Part shown: in pieces, positions 59,995 to 64,000 of the stretch
How positions within the stretch are numbered: the first letter of the stretch is position 1
Layout: each line of letters opens with the position of its first letter
Origin: Epinephelus fuscoguttatus
Taxonomy: Eukaryota; Chordata; Actinopteri; Perciformes; Serranidae
Direction of reading: 5' to 3'
NCBI RefSeq assembly: GCF_011397635.1
Contig: NC_064758.1
Location: 16,855,013-16,919,012 of the forward strand
Length of the DNA stretch: 64,000 nucleotides
Notes under the pieces: generated by a model
Database searches by the model: none
Told to the model about the DNA's origin: nothing
Seen by the model: only the letters and a program-made list of their open reading frames with translations
Position numbers and translations under genes: made by a program

Positions 59995-62115
59995 GTAAGT
60001 ATAGCAGCAGCAGCAGCGGCCATGCTAACTCACCATTCAGCTTCTGGCAGGCAACCAGCGGTAGTGTAATGACTGAATATAGCAGTTAGGATGGAAGTGA
60101 TAGACGTTGTAAAGCGCGATCACCACACCTTTCGCATTAAGACAGAGTAATGAAGCGTTAGTAGATTGGGTGTCATTGCCATATGGCGTGTATGGTAAAA
60201 ACAGTGAGGCAGCTTGTTGCTCCTCCAACTTCAGCTACTTGTATATGGTTTTACTGTCTGCCATGTTCAGCCATGTGGCTTATAATTAGAGCTGCAGCTT
60301 AATTTGAGACATTTATGTTGAAGCCACTCACTTAATGAGTTTATACACACGTGTAGACTCACTGACGGGCTGTCCACCAAGTGTGATTCATCCTATGTTT
60401 AACTGATGATATCATCTAACGCTCAGGACCCGGATTTGCTAAAAGCTACACATGTAGGGTTAAGGTTAACCACGTGCTATTTTTAGCAGCAGCGCAATGC
60501 TAAATTAAACAGGTAGGTAAAAACTGTGTTTAAGAGGAACAGCCCGTGCAACAAGTGCAGCAGTGTCTCTCAGTGCTTTTACAATATGATTTGCGTGCTG
60601 TTAAGTTGCTGCCTGGGAGTCATCGCTACACGTTTTTATCATACTACAGTAGTGGTGCGGACCATGCATGTGCCTTAAGGGCGTTACAGCCCCTCACGTT
60701 TTATGGAGTGACGTCGCCCGGGAAGTACACACGTGCCAGCGCCTAAATGCACACACTCTAACACATATACACATTTTTGCAGGAGGTGGATTTCTACTTA
60801 AGATTAAAAATACGCTAACTATAATTCAAGGCTTCTGACTTGTGCAGTTGTCAATTGTGCTTCAGCATTTTGCAGTGCAACGTTTCATGAATGGAAAAAA
60901 TGGAGCTCACTTCTGATGTTTTCTTCTCCATCATGGTCATTCCTGCATTTTTTCATTCATTCATATATCTACCCATCGTTGGTCCCTCCAATCTATACAC
61001 CCTTTTTTCATCCATCCGTTCATCCCTCCATCCATACATCATCTCCAGGCTCTCTTCGTCAGGAGGTTCTTCAGCTGCAGCTGTCGGCTAAAGCCTCACT
61101 GAAAGGTAACTCCTCTGACCCTCGACTCCCTGACCTAAGCTTTGTGTCCGACTCGAGGCTTGTCCAGAAGCTCTCGAAACTTGCTGCAGTGCATGCAGTA
61201 AACCCGCCAGTCTCTCTCGTGCTAAACTCACCGCGTTGTTTTTCCAGCAGCACTGAAAAGATTTAACTTTCTCATATATTACCTGCCCAGTCTGCTTACT
61301 GTACTGACTGACTGCTGGTTGACTTAACCACAGCATCTGCATGTCACACCATGAGTTAATGCCCCACTGTCTGGCTGAATTTGAAGGCTAACAGCCAAGG
61401 ACTGTAACGGAAGTTTATCCACATCTGACCTTCTCATCCACCCAACCTGTTCACTTACAGCTGGCTGCTAACATCTAGTCTTGCTTTATTACCATCTACT
61501 TTGCCTATGTCTGAGTGTGCTCACAGTGGGACATTTATTTGGTTGAAATCTCTCCAACCATCCAGTCTCTTTTTCTTACCTGTGCTGACCCCAGAAAAAT
61601 GTGGGTTCAGGCAGTCATTGCTCCCTGGAGTCTCTCTTCTTGACATTGTTTTCAGATCACCACCACACTGCACGATAGACTGAGGACTGGTTTCATTCAT
61701 AATGGCGTCATCAGTACTCTTGCTTAAGAGTTAAAATCTGCAATGTTTGCCAAATATCCACATATAATACTGCAAATGTGACTGAATCTGATGTTAGATT
61801 TGTGAAGCTGTAGTGAAGCAACATCGTGTAGAGAGAGCACAGGTTAATTTAGTCTTTCATTTTAAAGCTTGTACTACAAGGCCATGCCCAGGGGACTCAA
61901 ATGAGCTCCCACCTCTTTGGCTCGGACTTCTGATTTGTCCGTTATCAGATCCTCTTCCTCAGGGACTGACTGACTACTGGAGCTGTTTGAGTGATTGCTA
62001 TGTAAGCATAAAGTACCCAACTGGAGACGACACGTGAGTTATAGCAGGGAGCTCACACTTACCATAGCTGAGCTGTGTGTGGGCAGGCCTGCGTGGGAAG
62101 TAGCGTAGCTGTCCC

Positions 62116-62148
<33 letters not shown>

Positions 62149-63308
62149 GTGTGTTAATGTTTGTGTGTGTGGCTTTGAGGGAGTAACAAGTTCAATGGCT
62201 GGGGGTTCAAGGATGATGACTGGAAAAATGATTGACTGATACAGGCTAGAAGGGGTGTTATCTCAGCGGTGAATGGTAGCTTTGTGAACCAGAGAGGCTG
62301 CGGCTATTTTACTAAAGAAATCTGAATATTACATAAGGAACGCAGGGTTGTCAAGGCTCGAGGGCTGTAGTCAGGTTTTTCTTGTAACAATGAAAACCTG
62401 GATTTCTTTTCATAAGGTTATCAAAAATACCATCATTTATGATTTCCAAGTCAGACCAGAGGCTTTAGTTTGTGTAGCCAGTTCAGCACTATAGGCTCCT
62501 ACACACCCAGTTTTACAACTAACTGTGTAATATATTGACGTGGGTGAGAAGGTAGCTGTTAATAGGAACACACTGTGCAACTATTGTGTCATTACATTAC
62601 AGTTTGGGTTTGGCATTGAGCAGATATCCAGCTATTATCGTGTCCGCTCAACTGTAACACATTACACAAGTGGCAGCCAGCAGTAAGATGTGTCAGGTTA
62701 AAGCTACAGTGCCCAAACAGGTGTCACTAATTTTACTGCTACTATCACTATTTGCCAGTCAATAGCAATTTCAGAAGAATGCAAAAGAGCCTTTAAATGA
62801 TAGTCTGGTAAATAGTGGGAAGTATAAGTTGGCCACAGCAAAAATTTGGCAGCTTGTGGCTGAAGATAACTTCCACCCTGACTGTTTCACTTTTGCAGTA
62901 GAATGAAAAGACAGGCGACACTTTAAATTTAGGTCAAATGGCTGAGCTGTACTCCAGTTTACTCAGTTTACAGATATAGTCCTGGATCCAGTTACTCATT
63001 CAGCTGTATTTGAATTCTTCTCTGGAATTTTCTCACAACCTGAGCACACATGGAAACAGCTTAATGATGTCAGAAATGCGTCGCTAGCTATCATATTTAC
63101 TTTATTTGTGGTAGGCGCTTGTACCTAAAGCAGAGTGACATGACAGAACTTGATACCTTTGCAGGTAGTTAACAGTTATTAATAATGTTGTTAACTATAA
63201 TGTAACTCATAACTGCAACTTCCATGTTGCGTTGCTGCAACACTTAAAGTGACCCCTGGGTAACCTCGACGTCCTGGCTGACCTGAACATGAACACACAG
63301 ACCCAGCA

Positions 63309-63339
<31 letters not shown>

Positions 63340-64000
63340 GTCTGACCATTCTGGATCGTACACACTGAATGACTGAATAAATGAATGGCCGCTCTGGTCT
63401 CCAGTAATCCCAGCAACAGTAGAAAGTCCTGAGCCAGCAGGAACCTGAGGGTTAGCTTAGCTTAGCTTGCATGGCTCTTCTCCCCTGTTGTGCTCTGACT
63501 GACACACTCCATCCATCTCACACACACAGGGCAGAGCTGTGTTCAAACAATAAAACACAAATTACTGCCTGGTACCAATAAAAAAATAAAAGAGGACAGA
63601 AGAGTTGCCAAATGGAACAACCCTCCGTTATCTGCTATTTCCTGTCATTGTGTCCTGATTATTGATGTAGCGCACATCAGCTCTTGTGTGGGTGAGGCTG
63701 ATAATAAAACATGACAGCATTGGAGAGCAGATATGAAAATGACAGGAGGTGGTTTGTTGCCTTATAGGGGATGACTGTAAGTTGAGGTTTGTGGATGACA
63801 ATTTTGTGTTTGCTATTCATTCCTGTGTGTGGGTCTGAGTGTATTTGTGTATAAGAAGAACTCAACTGGTGTACAGTTACTGACAAAGACAGTCAGCTGA
63901 GCAGAGTAAGCCTACAGTCAACTTCCCTAAACCTGCTATTAGTCACTGTTGGAACATGGCCTCCAGCCAAATTCTGGCTAATTCTGGAATGCGTCCTGTT
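59995..64000 (+). other. first intron of the ifrd2 candidate gene
   Basis: Contains (TG)n at 62118-62154 and (AC)n at 63318-63340. One phase-compatible candidate exon lies at 61049-61105 (see findings). No exon matching the IFRD domain was recognised up to the window end. Confidence 0.4.
62118..62154 (+). repeat. (TG)n microsatellite
   Basis: About 18 TG units with one CG interruption. Confidence 0.95.

Noticed and set aside
61813-62037. 74-aa frame ending TGDDT as a possible second exon of the last gene
   Set aside because: No suitable acceptor/donor pair in phase with 59994 and no IFRD similarity.

Overview
The window is nuclear DNA from a vertebrate, most likely a percomorph (perch-like) teleost. 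The genes are split by GT-AG introns. (TG)n microsatellites are abundant. The interspersed repeats (TTAA-flanked and hAT-type MITEs, LINE tails with ATCTT-type or ATAAATAAA ends) are of the kind found in spiny-rayed fish. There are no prokaryotic genes, CRISPR arrays or phage features.

Layout. (1) 1-24980: the 3' part of prkar2a (cAMP-dependent protein kinase type II regulatory subunit) on the + strand. Nine coding exons lie between 8477 and 23693; the first coding exon (dimerisation/docking domain) must lie upstream of the window. (2) 26600-34800: naa80 (actin N-terminal acetyltransferase) on +. A CpG/NRF1-type promoter near 26600 is joined by a 6.2 kb intron to one large coding exon (32808-33798); the ATG appears to be split by that intron. 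The intron holds a complete U5 snRNA gene (27845-27960) with its own snRNA-type promoter, and a three-deep nest of transposons (30479-32254). (3) 35374-38249: a hyaluronidase, best matched to hyal3, with six coding exons on +. (4) 40242-41041: lsmem2 on -, three coding exons encoding a 163-residue single-pass membrane protein. (5) 42435-47476: a 2.5 kb block present twice in tandem at very high identity, made of layered transposon debris. (6) 48280-57537: amt (glycine cleavage T-protein) on +, nine exons, complete. (7) 59952 onward: the first coding exon of a gene that runs off the right edge; its N-terminus and the gene order point to ifrd2.

The genes do not form a pathway. They are a conserved syntenic block: PRKAR2A, NAA80, HYAL3, LSMEM2, IFRD2 and AMT all lie at human 3p21.31. 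This synteny supports the paralogue calls (prkar2a rather than prkar2b, hyal3 rather than hyal1/2).

All exon models come from reading splice sites and comparing translations with known family proteins by eye. No alignment, expression data or database search was available. The least secure points are the naa80 first exon, the ifrd2 call, and the functional reading of the promoter elements.
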